Assembly (NCBI RefSeq): GCF_029910215.1
Contig: NZ_CP110395.1
Span: 3,410,001-3,474,000 of the forward strand
DNA from: Paraburkholderia sp. D15
GTDB lineage: Bacteria; Pseudomonadota; Gammaproteobacteria; Burkholderiales; Burkholderiaceae
Reading direction: 5' to 3'
Length of the DNA stretch: 64,000 nucleotides
Shown: piece after piece, positions 35,207-44,060 of the stretch
How positions within the stretch are numbered: the first letter of the stretch is position 1
Layout of the letters: each line of letters begins with the position of its first letter
The notes under the pieces: model-generated
Databases searched by the model: none
The model's input: only the letters and a program-made list of their open reading frames with translations
What the model was told of the DNA's origin: nothing
Position numbers and translations under genes: made by a program

Positions 35207-36991
35207 TCACTCGCGGTGCGGTTGCTGGTCCGCATGTTCGTCCGGCTGCTCGTCGAAGGTTTCGCGCAACGCGATCTGCATGGCCGCATGAATCTTCACG
35301 CACCAGCGCCACACCAGCGCCAGCAGCAAGGCCGCGCAGATCAATACCGCGACGAGCAGACCGGTTGGCGGCAAGATCCCGCCCGAGAGCGCGGCGAGCA
35401 GCAGGAACACGCCGATCATCGACAGCACCGGCACCAGATCGGAAATCGCGTAACGGATCGCGCGCGTGAAGCGGCCGGCCGTGGCCGGCTGAACGCTGAC
35501 CTCGGCGAGCAGCAGCGCCAGCGACTTCGTCTTGCGATAGACCGCCACCAGAAACGGCAGCGACACCACCAGCGCCACGCTCCACAACACCACGCGCTGC
35601 AGCGGCTCGGCGTCGAGCCAGCGCGCGAGCCACGCGCTCGTATAAGGCGCGCTGTACGACACCGCGAGAAAGATCGCCGCGACCAGCGCCAGATTCACCG
35701 CGATCTGCACGAGAATGCGCCGCGTCATGCTGAACAGCGTCGGCTCGCCATTTCCGGTACTCAAGCTACGCAACCATTGCCCATACAGACCGAAACCGTT
35801 GGCGAGCGTGCGCGGCATCGCGCGCCCCAGGCGCTGCGTCAACGGATCGGCCGCGCGGATCAGATACGGTGTGAACAGCGTGGTCAACGCCGACACCGCC
35901 ACCGCGATCGGATACAAAAACGCGCTCGTGACCTTCAACGTGAGCCCGAGCGACGCGATGATGAACGAGAACTCGCCAATCTGCGACACGGTCATGCCGA
36001 CGCGCATCGCCGTGCGCCCGTCCTTGCCGGCGAGAAAGGTGCCGAGCCCGCACGACACGATCTTGCCGACGATCACCGCCACCGTGATCACCGCGATCGG
36101 CCATGCATAGTCGACCAGCACGGCCGGATTCAGCATCAAGCCGATCGTCACGAAGAAGATCGCGGAGAACGCGTCGCGCAACGGCGCGATCAGATGCTCG
36201 ATGCGGTGCAGATGGCGCGACTCGGCCATGATCGCGCCGATCAGGAACGCGCCGAGCGCGATGCTGTAGTCGAGCTTGACGACCAGCAGACAGAAGCCGA
36301 AGCAGAAGCCGAGCACGGCGACCAGCAGCATCTCGTCGCTCTTCGCGCGCGCCACGTAATTCAGCGCGCGCGGCACCAGCAGAATGCCGACCACCAGCGA
36401 TACCGTCATGAACAGCAGCAGCTTGCCCAGCGTCATCACCGCGATGCCGGCGCTCAACTGCCCGGTCTGCGCGATGCCCGACAGCAGCACCAGCATCGCG
36501 ATCGCGAGAATGTCCTCGACGATCAGAATTCCGAACACCAGCTGCGCGAAGCTCTCGCGCTTCAGTCCCAGCTCGGAGAGCGCCTTGACGATGATGGTGG
36601 TCGACGAGATCGCCAGAATCGCGCCGAGGAACAGCGAGTCCATCGAACTCCAGCCGAACGCGCTGCCGATCTCGTAGCCGATCCACAGCATCAGCACGAT
36701 CTCGGAGAGCGCCGCGACGATCGCCGTCGCGCCGACCTTGAACAGCTTGCGCAGACTGAATTCGAGGCCGAGCGAAAACATCAGGAACACCACGCCGAGT
36801 TCGCCTAGCGTCTGGATGGTCTGCTCGTCGTGAATCAGCTGGAACGGCGGCGTGTACGGCCCGATGATCACGCCCGCCGCGATATAGCCGAGCACCACCG
36901 GCTGCTTCAGGCGATGGAACAGCACGGTGACGACGCCGGCCAGCGCCATCACGACCGCCAGATCCTGAATAAAGCCGATGCCATGGTGCAT
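35207..36991 (-). CDS. CPA2-family monovalent cation:proton antiporter (Kef/YbaL type)
   Basis: 594-residue inner-membrane protein with about 12-13 helices in the Na+/H+ exchanger fold and 2-3 extra helices in the C-terminal 150 residues. Landmarks: HRLKQPVVLGYIAAGVIIGPYTPP, LGELGVVFLMFSLGLEFS, AILAISSTTIIVKALSELG and the transport-core LVFGILIVEDILAIAML with the conserved Glu-Asp. It lacks the RCK/TrkA-N nucleotide-binding domain of KefB/C and ends in a short Asp/Glu/Gln/His tail. The start at 36991 has AAGGA eight bases upstream. K+ or Na+ export for pH or osmotic control is likely. Confidence 0.9.
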   Translation of the reverse strand: MHHGIGFIQDLAVVMALAGVVTVLFHRLKQPVVLGYIAAGVIIGPYTPPFQLIHDEQTIQTLGELGVVFLMFSLGLEFSLRKLFKVGATAIVAALSEIVLMLWIGYEIGSAFGWSSMDSLFLGAILAISSTTIIVKALSELGLKRESFAQLVFGILIVEDILAIAMLVLLSGIAQTGQLSAGIAVMTLGKLLLFMTVSLVVGILLVPRALNYVARAKSDEMLLVAVLGFCFGFCLLVVKLDYSIALGAFLIGAIMAESRHLHRIEHLIAPLRDAFSAIFFVTIGLMLNPAVLVDYAWPIAVITVAVIVGKIVSCGLGTFLAGKDGRTAMRVGMTVSQIGEFSFIIASLGLTLKVTSAFLYPIAVAVSALTTLFTPYLIRAADPLTQRLGRAMPRTLANGFGLYGQWLRSLSTGNGEPTLFSMTRRILVQIAVNLALVAAIFLAVSYSAPYTSAWLARWLDAEPLQRVVLWSVALVVSLPFLVAVYRKTKSLALLLAEVSVQPATAGRFTRAIRYAISDLVPVLSMIGVFLLLAALSGGILPPTGLLVAVLICAALLLALVWRWCVKIHAAMQIALRETFDEQPDEHADQQPHRE

Positions 36992-37231
36992 GAACGCGTT
37001 CCTTACAGAAAGTAATCTCGAAAACGCAGTGTAGCAAAGGAACGTGGCACGCCGCGCGGGCTGGATCGCCCGGTCGGCGCGGCGTGCGCGCCTGACGGAC
37101 GGCGTCACGGCGCGCCGGGGCGCGTAAGCGGTATGCAAGCGCCGCATCGATGCCAAACGATTTTTGACACGCTGGACACCTGTGAAATATCACAATAATA
37201 TTTGCAGCATATTTTTATGCGGAGTCGAGTG

Positions 37232-37918
37232 ATGCAGCAGGTGTCTTTCAACGTTGTAGACCGTCGCGGCGAGCGTCGCACCGAGACCGTCGAGGTGAAC
37301 CGGCTGACCATCGCCGGCTGGGCCGGGCGCGACCAGGCGGCGATCGAGCATCACATCGCCGAACTGGCCGAGCTGGGCGTGAAGCGGCCGTCCACCACGC
37401 CGTGCTTCTACCGGCTTGGCGCGCAACTGCTGACGCAGGCAGGCGAAGTCGACGTGGTCGGCGTGAAATCCAGCGGTGAAGCCGAATGCGTGCTGTTGAA
37501 CGCGGACACCGGCCTCCTCGTCACGGTCGGCTCCGACCACACGGACCGCGAAGTCGAGGCCTATGGCGTGACCGTGTCCAAACAGGTGTGCCCCAAGCCG
37601 CTCGCCCGCGACGCCTGGCGTTTCGACGACGTCGCCGGTCACTGGGACCAGCTGGAACTGCGCGCCTACGCGGTCAGCGACGGCGCGCGCCGCGTCTACC
37701 AGCAAGGCAGCGTCGCCGCACTGCTGCCGGCCGCCGAGCTGCTCGCGCGCGCGCCGCTCGATGCCGGCGCGGCGATGTTCTGCGGCACGCTCGCGGTCCA
37801 GGGCGGCATCGTCGGCATGCACGACGGCGACGCGCTCGAACTCGAACTGCACGACCCGATCCTGAACCGCACCCTGCGCCACGCCTACAGCGTGCGCGCG
37901 CTGCCACTCGTCGAATAA
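37232..37918 (+). CDS. DUF2848-family protein
   Basis: 228-residue soluble protein of the DUF2848 family, related in fold to fumarylacetoacetase-like proteins; activity is not established. Visible features: LTIAGWAGRDQAAIEHHIAE, the TPCFYRLGAQLLTQ stretch, VGSDHTDREVEAYGV with an Asp-His pair that could bind metal, and KQVCPKPLARDAWRFDDVAGHW. The ATG at 37232 has GGAG seven bases upstream. It starts a four-gene run (DUF2848, MFS, GntR, amidase), 13 bp before the transporter, so it likely takes part in degrading an imported amide-containing compound. Confidence 0.82.
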   Translation: MQQVSFNVVDRRGERRTETVEVNRLTIAGWAGRDQAAIEHHIAELAELGVKRPSTTPCFYRLGAQLLTQAGEVDVVGVKSSGEAECVLLNADTGLLVTVGSDHTDREVEAYGVTVSKQVCPKPLARDAWRFDDVAGHWDQLELRAYAVSDGARRVYQQGSVAALLPAAELLARAPLDAGAAMFCGTLAVQGGIVGMHDGDALELELHDPILNRTLRHAYSVRALPLVE

Positions 37919-37931
37919 GGCGCTCCCCTTC

Positions 37932-39284
37932 ATGAACCCCGCTCCGCACTCCGTCAGCGCCGACGCGTCGTCCGACGCCTGGCTCGAAGCCGCCGCCATC
38001 CGCAAGATCACGTGGCGCATCATGCCGTTCCTGTTTCTGGTGTACGTGCTGTCGTATCTGGATCGCGTCAACATCGGCTATGCGAAGCTGCAGTTCACCG
38101 GCGACCTGGGTCTGTCGAACGCGGCGTACGGGCTCGGGGCAGGGATCTTTTTCTTCGGCTATTTCGTGTTCGAGGTGCCGAGCAATCTGCTGCTCAAGAA
38201 GTTCGGCGCGCGCGCCACGATCGCCCGCATCACGATGCTGTGGGGTCTGCTGTCGTGCCTGATGATGTTCGTGCGCAGCGAAACGATGTTCTACGTGCTG
38301 CGCTTTTTCCTCGGCGTGGCCGAGGCCGGTCTGGTGCCGGGCGTGGTGCTGTATCTGACCTTCTGGTTTCCGGCCGACCGGCGTGCGCGGATGGTTGCGG
38401 TGTTCATGGCGGCGATTCCGGTCGCGGGCATTATCGGCGCGCCGCTGTCGGGCTTTCTGATGTCCGCGCTGCACGAGGCGCACGGCCTGCGCGGCTGGCA
38501 GTGGATGTTCCTGATCGAAGGCATTCCGTCGATCCTCGCCGGCTTCTGGGCGCTGGCCGTGCTGCGCAACACGCCGGCCGAAGCGGCATGGCTCAGCGAC
38601 GACGAGAAGCGCGTGATACTCGGTCGCCTCGCGCGGGAAAACAGCGCGGCCGCGGCGGCCGGCGCCGAGCATAGTCTCTCCGTGGCGCTGCGCTCGGGCC
38701 GCTTCTGGCTGCTGACGCTGATCTACTTCTGCCTCGTCACCGGCAACGCGGGTTTCTCGTTCTGGCTGCCGCAGATCGTCAAGGATCTCGGCGTGACGAA
38801 TCTCGTCACCAACGGTTTCGTCACCGCGATTCCGTATCTGGCGGCGGGCATCGGCATGATTCTGATCGGACGCTCGTCGGATATCAGCGGCGAGCGGCGC
38901 TGGCACTACGCGATGTGCTGCTTTATCGGCGCGGCGGGATTGCTGGGCAGCGCGTCCGTGACCAACTCGATTCCGCTCGCCGTCACCGGGCTGTCGATCG
39001 CGTATATCGGCATTCTCGCGGGCTTCGGCATCTTCTGGTCGATGTCGACGACCTTCCTGCAAGGCACGGCGGCGGTGGCCGGGATCGCGGTGATCAATTC
39101 GATCGCGAACCTCGCGGGCTATGTGAGCCCGTACGTGCTCGGCATCGTCAAGGACGCGACGCACAGCGTGACGTTCGGGCTGGTGTTGATCGCGGGCGCG
39201 CTGATCGTCGGCGGACTGGTGACGCTGATGATGCCGCGCGTGAAGGTGCAGCATGCGGCGGCGGTCGTGCCGGGTAGCGCGTGA
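37932..39284 (+). CDS. MFS transporter, anion:cation symporter (ACS) family
   Basis: 450-residue inner-membrane importer with twelve helices. ACS-family landmarks are ITWRIMPFLFLVYVLSYLDRVNIGYAKL read across about residues 28-55, FFGYFVFEVPSNLLLKKFG, FLGVAEAGLVPGVVLYLTFWFP and the central RGWQWMFLIEGIPSILAG. The family takes up organic anions such as aromatic acids, tartrate or 4-hydroxyphenylacetate. The start is 13 bp after the DUF2848 gene. With the regulator and amidase downstream it should import the pathway substrate, which remains unknown. Confidence 0.9.
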   Translation: MNPAPHSVSADASSDAWLEAAAIRKITWRIMPFLFLVYVLSYLDRVNIGYAKLQFTGDLGLSNAAYGLGAGIFFFGYFVFEVPSNLLLKKFGARATIARITMLWGLLSCLMMFVRSETMFYVLRFFLGVAEAGLVPGVVLYLTFWFPADRRARMVAVFMAAIPVAGIIGAPLSGFLMSALHEAHGLRGWQWMFLIEGIPSILAGFWALAVLRNTPAEAAWLSDDEKRVILGRLARENSAAAAAGAEHSLSVALRSGRFWLLTLIYFCLVTGNAGFSFWLPQIVKDLGVTNLVTNGFVTAIPYLAAGIGMILIGRSSDISGERRWHYAMCCFIGAAGLLGSASVTNSIPLAVTGLSIAYIGILAGFGIFWSMSTTFLQGTAAVAGIAVINSIANLAGYVSPYVLGIVKDATHSVTFGLVLIAGALIVGGLVTLMMPRVKVQHAAAVVPGSA

Positions 39285-39354
39285 GGGCATGCCCGCGCAA
39301 GCCGCGTAAAACCTTGCTCTACAATGCGGACGACATCGCCCGCCCGTTCCAGAC

Positions 39355-40035
39355 ATGACGCTTTTGCAGACCGACCGCCCTTCCCGCCCCACCCGCGACA
39401 CCGGCGCCGCGAGCCTCGCCGAGCAGGCCTACGCGTTCGTCAAGCGCGAGATCATCACGCTGCGCCTGCGGCCGAGCGAAGTGCTCAACGAAGCCGAATT
39501 GATGGCGCTCACCGGCATCGGCAGAACGCCGGTACACCAGGCGCTGCACCGGCTCGTGCACGAAGGCATGCTGACCATCATGCCGCGCAAGGGCATCATG
39601 GTCCGCCCGGTGTCGCTCGACGACGTGCTCGCGATCATCGACGTGCGGCTCGTCAACGAAAGCTACTGCGTCGAGCTGGCCGCGCGCCACGCGCAGCAGC
39701 ACGACTACGACGCGATGCAGGCGCTGCTCGACCGCTCGGCGGTGTGCGTGGCCGCGCACGACGTGGAGGGCATGATGGACATCGATCGCGAGTTCCATCT
39801 GGCGATTTCGGCCGCGTCGCGCAACCCCGTGCTCGCCGACATTCTGCGCGGACTGCATGAGCGGTCGCTGCGCTTCTGGTTTATCTCGCTGTCCGAGCCG
39901 CATCATCTGGAAGACGTGCACGAGGAACATCTCGAACTCTTCAACCTGCTGCGCGAACGCGATGCCGACGGCGCGCGGCGCTCGGTGCAAAAACACATCG
40001 AGGCGTTCCGCGCGACGCTGTTCAACCGGATCTGA
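39355..40035 (+). CDS. GntR-family (FCD domain) transcriptional regulator
   Basis: 226-residue repressor-type regulator. The winged helix-turn-helix spans about residues 20-85 (LAEQAYAFVKREIITLRLRP, then EAELMALTGIGRTPVHQALHRL). An FCD effector domain spans about 90-220, with metal/ligand histidines suggested by DIDREFHLAISAASRNPVL and DVHEEHLELFNLLRERD. A -10-like TACAAT lies at 39320-39325, so it may have its own promoter inside the group. It probably controls the flanking transporter and amidase genes in response to the substrate. Confidence 0.92.
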   Translation: MTLLQTDRPSRPTRDTGAASLAEQAYAFVKREIITLRLRPSEVLNEAELMALTGIGRTPVHQALHRLVHEGMLTIMPRKGIMVRPVSLDDVLAIIDVRLVNESYCVELAARHAQQHDYDAMQALLDRSAVCVAAHDVEGMMDIDREFHLAISAASRNPVLADILRGLHERSLRFWFISLSEPHHLEDVHEEHLELFNLLRERDADGARRSVQKHIEAFRATLFNRI

Positions 40036-40097
40036 CGCTTCTCCCTCCCACCCGACCCCGACCGGCTCGCCGGTTCAACCGGATTCCCATCGACACC

Positions 40098-41477
40098 ATG
40101 GCCACCGATTTCACGCCCTTCCCGCCCCTTGCCCAGCTCGCCGCCGACCTCGCCGCCGGCCGCACCACCAGCCGCGCGCTGGTGGAAACCGCGCTCGACC
40201 GGATCGCCGATCCGGCCGGCCAGGGCGCGGCGGTCTTCATGCACGTGGACGCCGACAACGCACGCGCCGCCGCCGATGCGCACGATCGCCTGCGCGCCGC
40301 CGGCACCGTGCTCTCGCCGCTCGCCGGAATTCCGGTCTCGGTGAAAGACCTGTTCGACATCGAAGGCCAGCCGACCCGGGCCGGCTCCGTCGTGCTCGCC
40401 GATGCGCCCGCCGCCACCGCGGATGCGGTGGCCGTCGCGCGTCTGAAACGGGCCGGGGCGGTGCTGGTCGGGCGCACGAATATGAGCGAGTTCGCGTTTT
40501 CCGGGCTCGGTTTGAATCCGCATTACGGCAACCCGCTGTCGCCGTACCGGCGCGACGTGAAGGGCGACGAGCGGATTTCGGGCGGCTCGTCGTCGGGCGC
40601 GGCGGCATCGGTCGCGGATGGCATGGCGGCGATCGCGCTCGGCACCGATACCGGCGGCTCGATCCGCATCCCGGCCGCGCTATGCGGGCTGACCGGCTTC
40701 AAGCCGACCGCCGCGCGCATTCCGAAACAAGGCGGCGTGCCGCTGTCGTCGACGCTCGACTCGTTCGGGCCGATCGGCGTGTCGGTGGCGTGCTGCGCGC
40801 TGGTCGACCGGATGCTGGCCGGCCTCGAGCCGCGCATTCCGGCGGCCCGGCCGCTCGAAGGCGTGCGCCTCGGCGTGCTGACCCACTTCGTGACCGACGG
40901 CGTCGAACCCGCCGTCGCGGCGGCGATCGATTCGTCGCTCAAGCACCTCGAAGCGGCCGGCGCGATCGTCACCGAAGTCCGCTTCGCGCCGCTCGACCGT
41001 TTCCCCGAGATCAACCGCTTCGGCTTTTCGCCGATCGAGGCCTATGCGTGGCACCGTCCGCTGCTGGAGCGGCATCGCGAGCAATACGATCCGCGCGTGC
41101 TGGTGCGTATTCTCAAGGGCCAGCCGGCCACCGCCGCCGATTATCTGGATCTGCTGGCCCAGCGTCAGGCCCTGCTCGACGAGGCGGCGCGGACGTTGTG
41201 GCAACGTTTCGACGCGGTGGTCGCGCCGACGGTGCCGGTGGTGCCGCCACGCGTCGCCGATCTGGTCCACGACGACGATGCGTTCGGCCGCACCAATGCG
41301 TTGATCCTGCGCAATCCGAGCGTGTTTAATTTCCTCGATGCGTGTGCGCTGTCGCTGCCGTGCCATCAGCGCGGGGACGCGCCGGTCGGCCTGATGCTGG
41401 CGGGGGCGCCGCACGCGGACGATGCGTTGCTGGCGATCGGGCGAGCCGCGGAGGCGGTGCTGAACGCGATCCGGTGA
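40098..41477 (+). CDS. Amidase signature family amidohydrolase
   Basis: 459-residue cytosolic hydrolase with the Ser-cisSer-Lys triad: Lys in IPVSVKDLFDIEG (about residue 80), the Gly/Ser motif ISGGSSSGAAASVADGM, and the nucleophile serine in GTDTGGSIRIPAALCGLTGFKPT. It releases ammonia or an amine from an amide. GatA is unlikely because no gatB or gatC accompanies it and the context is catabolic. Last gene of the DUF2848-MFS-GntR-amidase group, 62 bp after the regulator. A 226-bp gap without evident features precedes dsbB, apart from a -10-like TAGAAT at 41652-41657. Confidence 0.9.
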   Translation: MATDFTPFPPLAQLAADLAAGRTTSRALVETALDRIADPAGQGAAVFMHVDADNARAAADAHDRLRAAGTVLSPLAGIPVSVKDLFDIEGQPTRAGSVVLADAPAATADAVAVARLKRAGAVLVGRTNMSEFAFSGLGLNPHYGNPLSPYRRDVKGDERISGGSSSGAAASVADGMAAIALGTDTGGSIRIPAALCGLTGFKPTAARIPKQGGVPLSSTLDSFGPIGVSVACCALVDRMLAGLEPRIPAARPLEGVRLGVLTHFVTDGVEPAVAAAIDSSLKHLEAAGAIVTEVRFAPLDRFPEINRFGFSPIEAYAWHRPLLERHREQYDPRVLVRILKGQPATAADYLDLLAQRQALLDEAARTLWQRFDAVVAPTVPVVPPRVADLVHDDDAFGRTNALILRNPSVFNFLDACALSLPCHQRGDAPVGLMLAGAPHADDALLAIGRAAEAVLNAIR

Positions 41478-41619
41478 GCGGGGGGCGGGCCATTGGAGTC
41501 CGGCCAGGGCACGTTTTCGGGACTTCCGCGACACCACCGCAAAAAGGCGCCCGCGAGCGGTCCGCAAGCCGCCAGCACGCTGTTCAGCCCGTGCTCGGCA
41601 CGCGTCTGACACGCCGTAA

Positions 41620-42213
<594 letters not shown>

Positions 42214-42230
42214 ACGGTTCCAACGTATTA

Positions 42231-42287
42231 AATAAACGCCGGAATGCGGGCCACCTTGAACGGTGGCTCACATTCCGGCGTTTTTTT
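42231..42287 (+). terminator. Rho-independent terminator of dsbB
   Basis: A 10-bp stem CGCCGGAATG / CATTCCGGCG (42237-42246, 42271-42280) with an inner CCACC/GGTGG stem is followed by seven Ts. Confidence 0.93.
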
Positions 42288-42512
42288 GCCCGAATTCCGG
42301 CAGATTCCCCTCCCCGCGCAACTTCCCGCCTTTCCACGGATCGTATTTAACTCATGACCGCATCCGAATAAGCGTCATGCGATATGGGAAATATTTTTGA
42401 GACCGGGTAGTGCTATCTTCGGAACTGGATGGCGATCTACGTGCGCGAGGCCGGCTTTGGCGCGACCCCATGCGTAACGCGCGCCCGGTCCGCACTGTCT
42501 TCTGGATTCGCC

Positions 42513-44060
42513 ATGACATCGCAAACCATCCGCTTTTATCACCAGGGGTCCGTCCGTGAGGTCACGGGCGTCCCGGCGACGCGCACGGTGCTTCAGCATC
42601 TGCGCGAGGATCTGCGCTGCACGGGCACCAAGGAAGGCTGCGCGGAAGGCGACTGCGGCGCCTGCACGGTCGTGATCGGCGAACTCGACGCCCACGGCGA
42701 GCTGACGCTGAAAGCGGTCAACGCCTGCATCCAGTTCCTGCCGACGCTCGATGGCCGCGCCCTCTTCACCGTCGAAGACCTGCGCGCCGCCGACGGCACG
42801 CTGCACCCCGTCCAGCAAGCCATGGTGGACTGCCACGGCTCCCAATGCGGTTTCTGCACGCCCGGTTTCGTGATGTCGATGTGGGCGCTATACGAAAACC
42901 AGCCGGCCGCCGCCGGCCTGCCCACGCGCGACGAAATCAACGCCGCGCTGTCCGGCAATCTGTGCCGCTGCACCGGCTACCGGCCGATCGTCGACGCGAC
43001 GCAGAAAATGTTCGACTACCCGCAGTACCCGCGCGTGACGCTCGACCGTCGCGCGGTCGCGGACACGTTGCGCGAGCTGCAACGCCGCGACACCTTCGAA
43101 TATCGCGCGCCCGACACGCGCGGCGCCGCATTCGGCACGCCCGCCTTCCACGCCCCCGTCACGCTCGACGCGTTCGCGACCTTGCGCGCCGAACTGCCGC
43201 AGGCACGCCTGCTGGCGGGCAGCACCGATGTCGGCCTGTGGGTCACCAAGCAGTTCCGCGATCTCGGCGACATTCTGTATATCGGCAACGTCGCCGAACT
43301 GAAGACGATCGAGCGCGACGCGCAAACGCTGACCATCGGCGCCGCCGTCACGCTGGAAGACGCCTACGCGGCACTCGCCGTCGACTATCCCGAACTGGCC
43401 GAACTGTGGACGCGCTTCGCGTCGCTGCCGATCCGCAACGCCGGCACGCTCGGCGGCAACGTCGCGAACGGCTCGCCGATCGGCGATTCGATGCCGGCGC
43501 TGCTGGCGCTCGGCGCCGAAGTCGTGCTGCGCCATGGCCCGACCGTCCGCACGTTGCCGCTCGACGCGTTCTACCTCGGCTACCAGAAGACCGCGCTCGC
43601 GGCCGGCGAATTCGTCGCGGCGCTGCGCGTGCCGCGTCCGGCGAGCGATCTGCGCTTTCGCACCTACAAGGTGTCGAAACGCTACGATCAGGACATCTCG
43701 GCGGTGTGCGCGGCGTTTGCGTTGCACATCGACGAAAGCGGCTCGATCCGCCACGCCCGCATCGCGTTCGGCGGCATGGCGGCGACGCCGAAGCGCGCCG
43801 CGCAGACCGAGGCCGTGCTGAACGGCGCGACGTGGGACGAAAGCACCGCGCGTCAGGCAATGAACGCACTCGTCGCCGATTACCAGCCGCTCACCGATAT
43901 GCGCGCGTCGAGCGCGTACCGGCTGAAGGTGGCGCGCAACGTGCTGTGGCGCTTCCATCTGGAAACGCGCGATGCCGCACCGCTCGCGCTGTTCGACGTG
44001 AATGCGTTCGCGTACGAAAGCAGCGCGCCGGATGACGCCGTTGCGAAGGAGCCGTCGTGA
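42513..44060 (+). CDS. xdhA: Xanthine dehydrogenase small subunit (FeS/FAD)
   Basis: 515-residue subunit that carries two [2Fe-2S] clusters and FAD and delivers electrons from the Mo site to NAD+. Cluster motifs: CTGTKEGCAEGDCGACTVV (plant-ferredoxin type) and CGFCTPGFVMSM with CRCTGYRPI (helical type). The FAD domain from about residue 200 has LLAGSTDVGLWVTK and ASLPIRNAGTLGGNVANGSP, ending in a CO-dehydrogenase-flavoprotein C-terminal fold. The ATG at 42513 is chosen from family similarity. Translationally coupled to xdhB. First gene of the purine-degradation block. Confidence 0.96.
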   Translation: MTSQTIRFYHQGSVREVTGVPATRTVLQHLREDLRCTGTKEGCAEGDCGACTVVIGELDAHGELTLKAVNACIQFLPTLDGRALFTVEDLRAADGTLHPVQQAMVDCHGSQCGFCTPGFVMSMWALYENQPAAAGLPTRDEINAALSGNLCRCTGYRPIVDATQKMFDYPQYPRVTLDRRAVADTLRELQRRDTFEYRAPDTRGAAFGTPAFHAPVTLDAFATLRAELPQARLLAGSTDVGLWVTKQFRDLGDILYIGNVAELKTIERDAQTLTIGAAVTLEDAYAALAVDYPELAELWTRFASLPIRNAGTLGGNVANGSPIGDSMPALLALGAEVVLRHGPTVRTLPLDAFYLGYQKTALAAGEFVAALRVPRPASDLRFRTYKVSKRYDQDISAVCAAFALHIDESGSIRHARIAFGGMAATPKRAAQTEAVLNGATWDESTARQAMNALVADYQPLTDMRASSAYRLKVARNVLWRFHLETRDAAPLALFDVNAFAYESSAPDDAVAKEPS

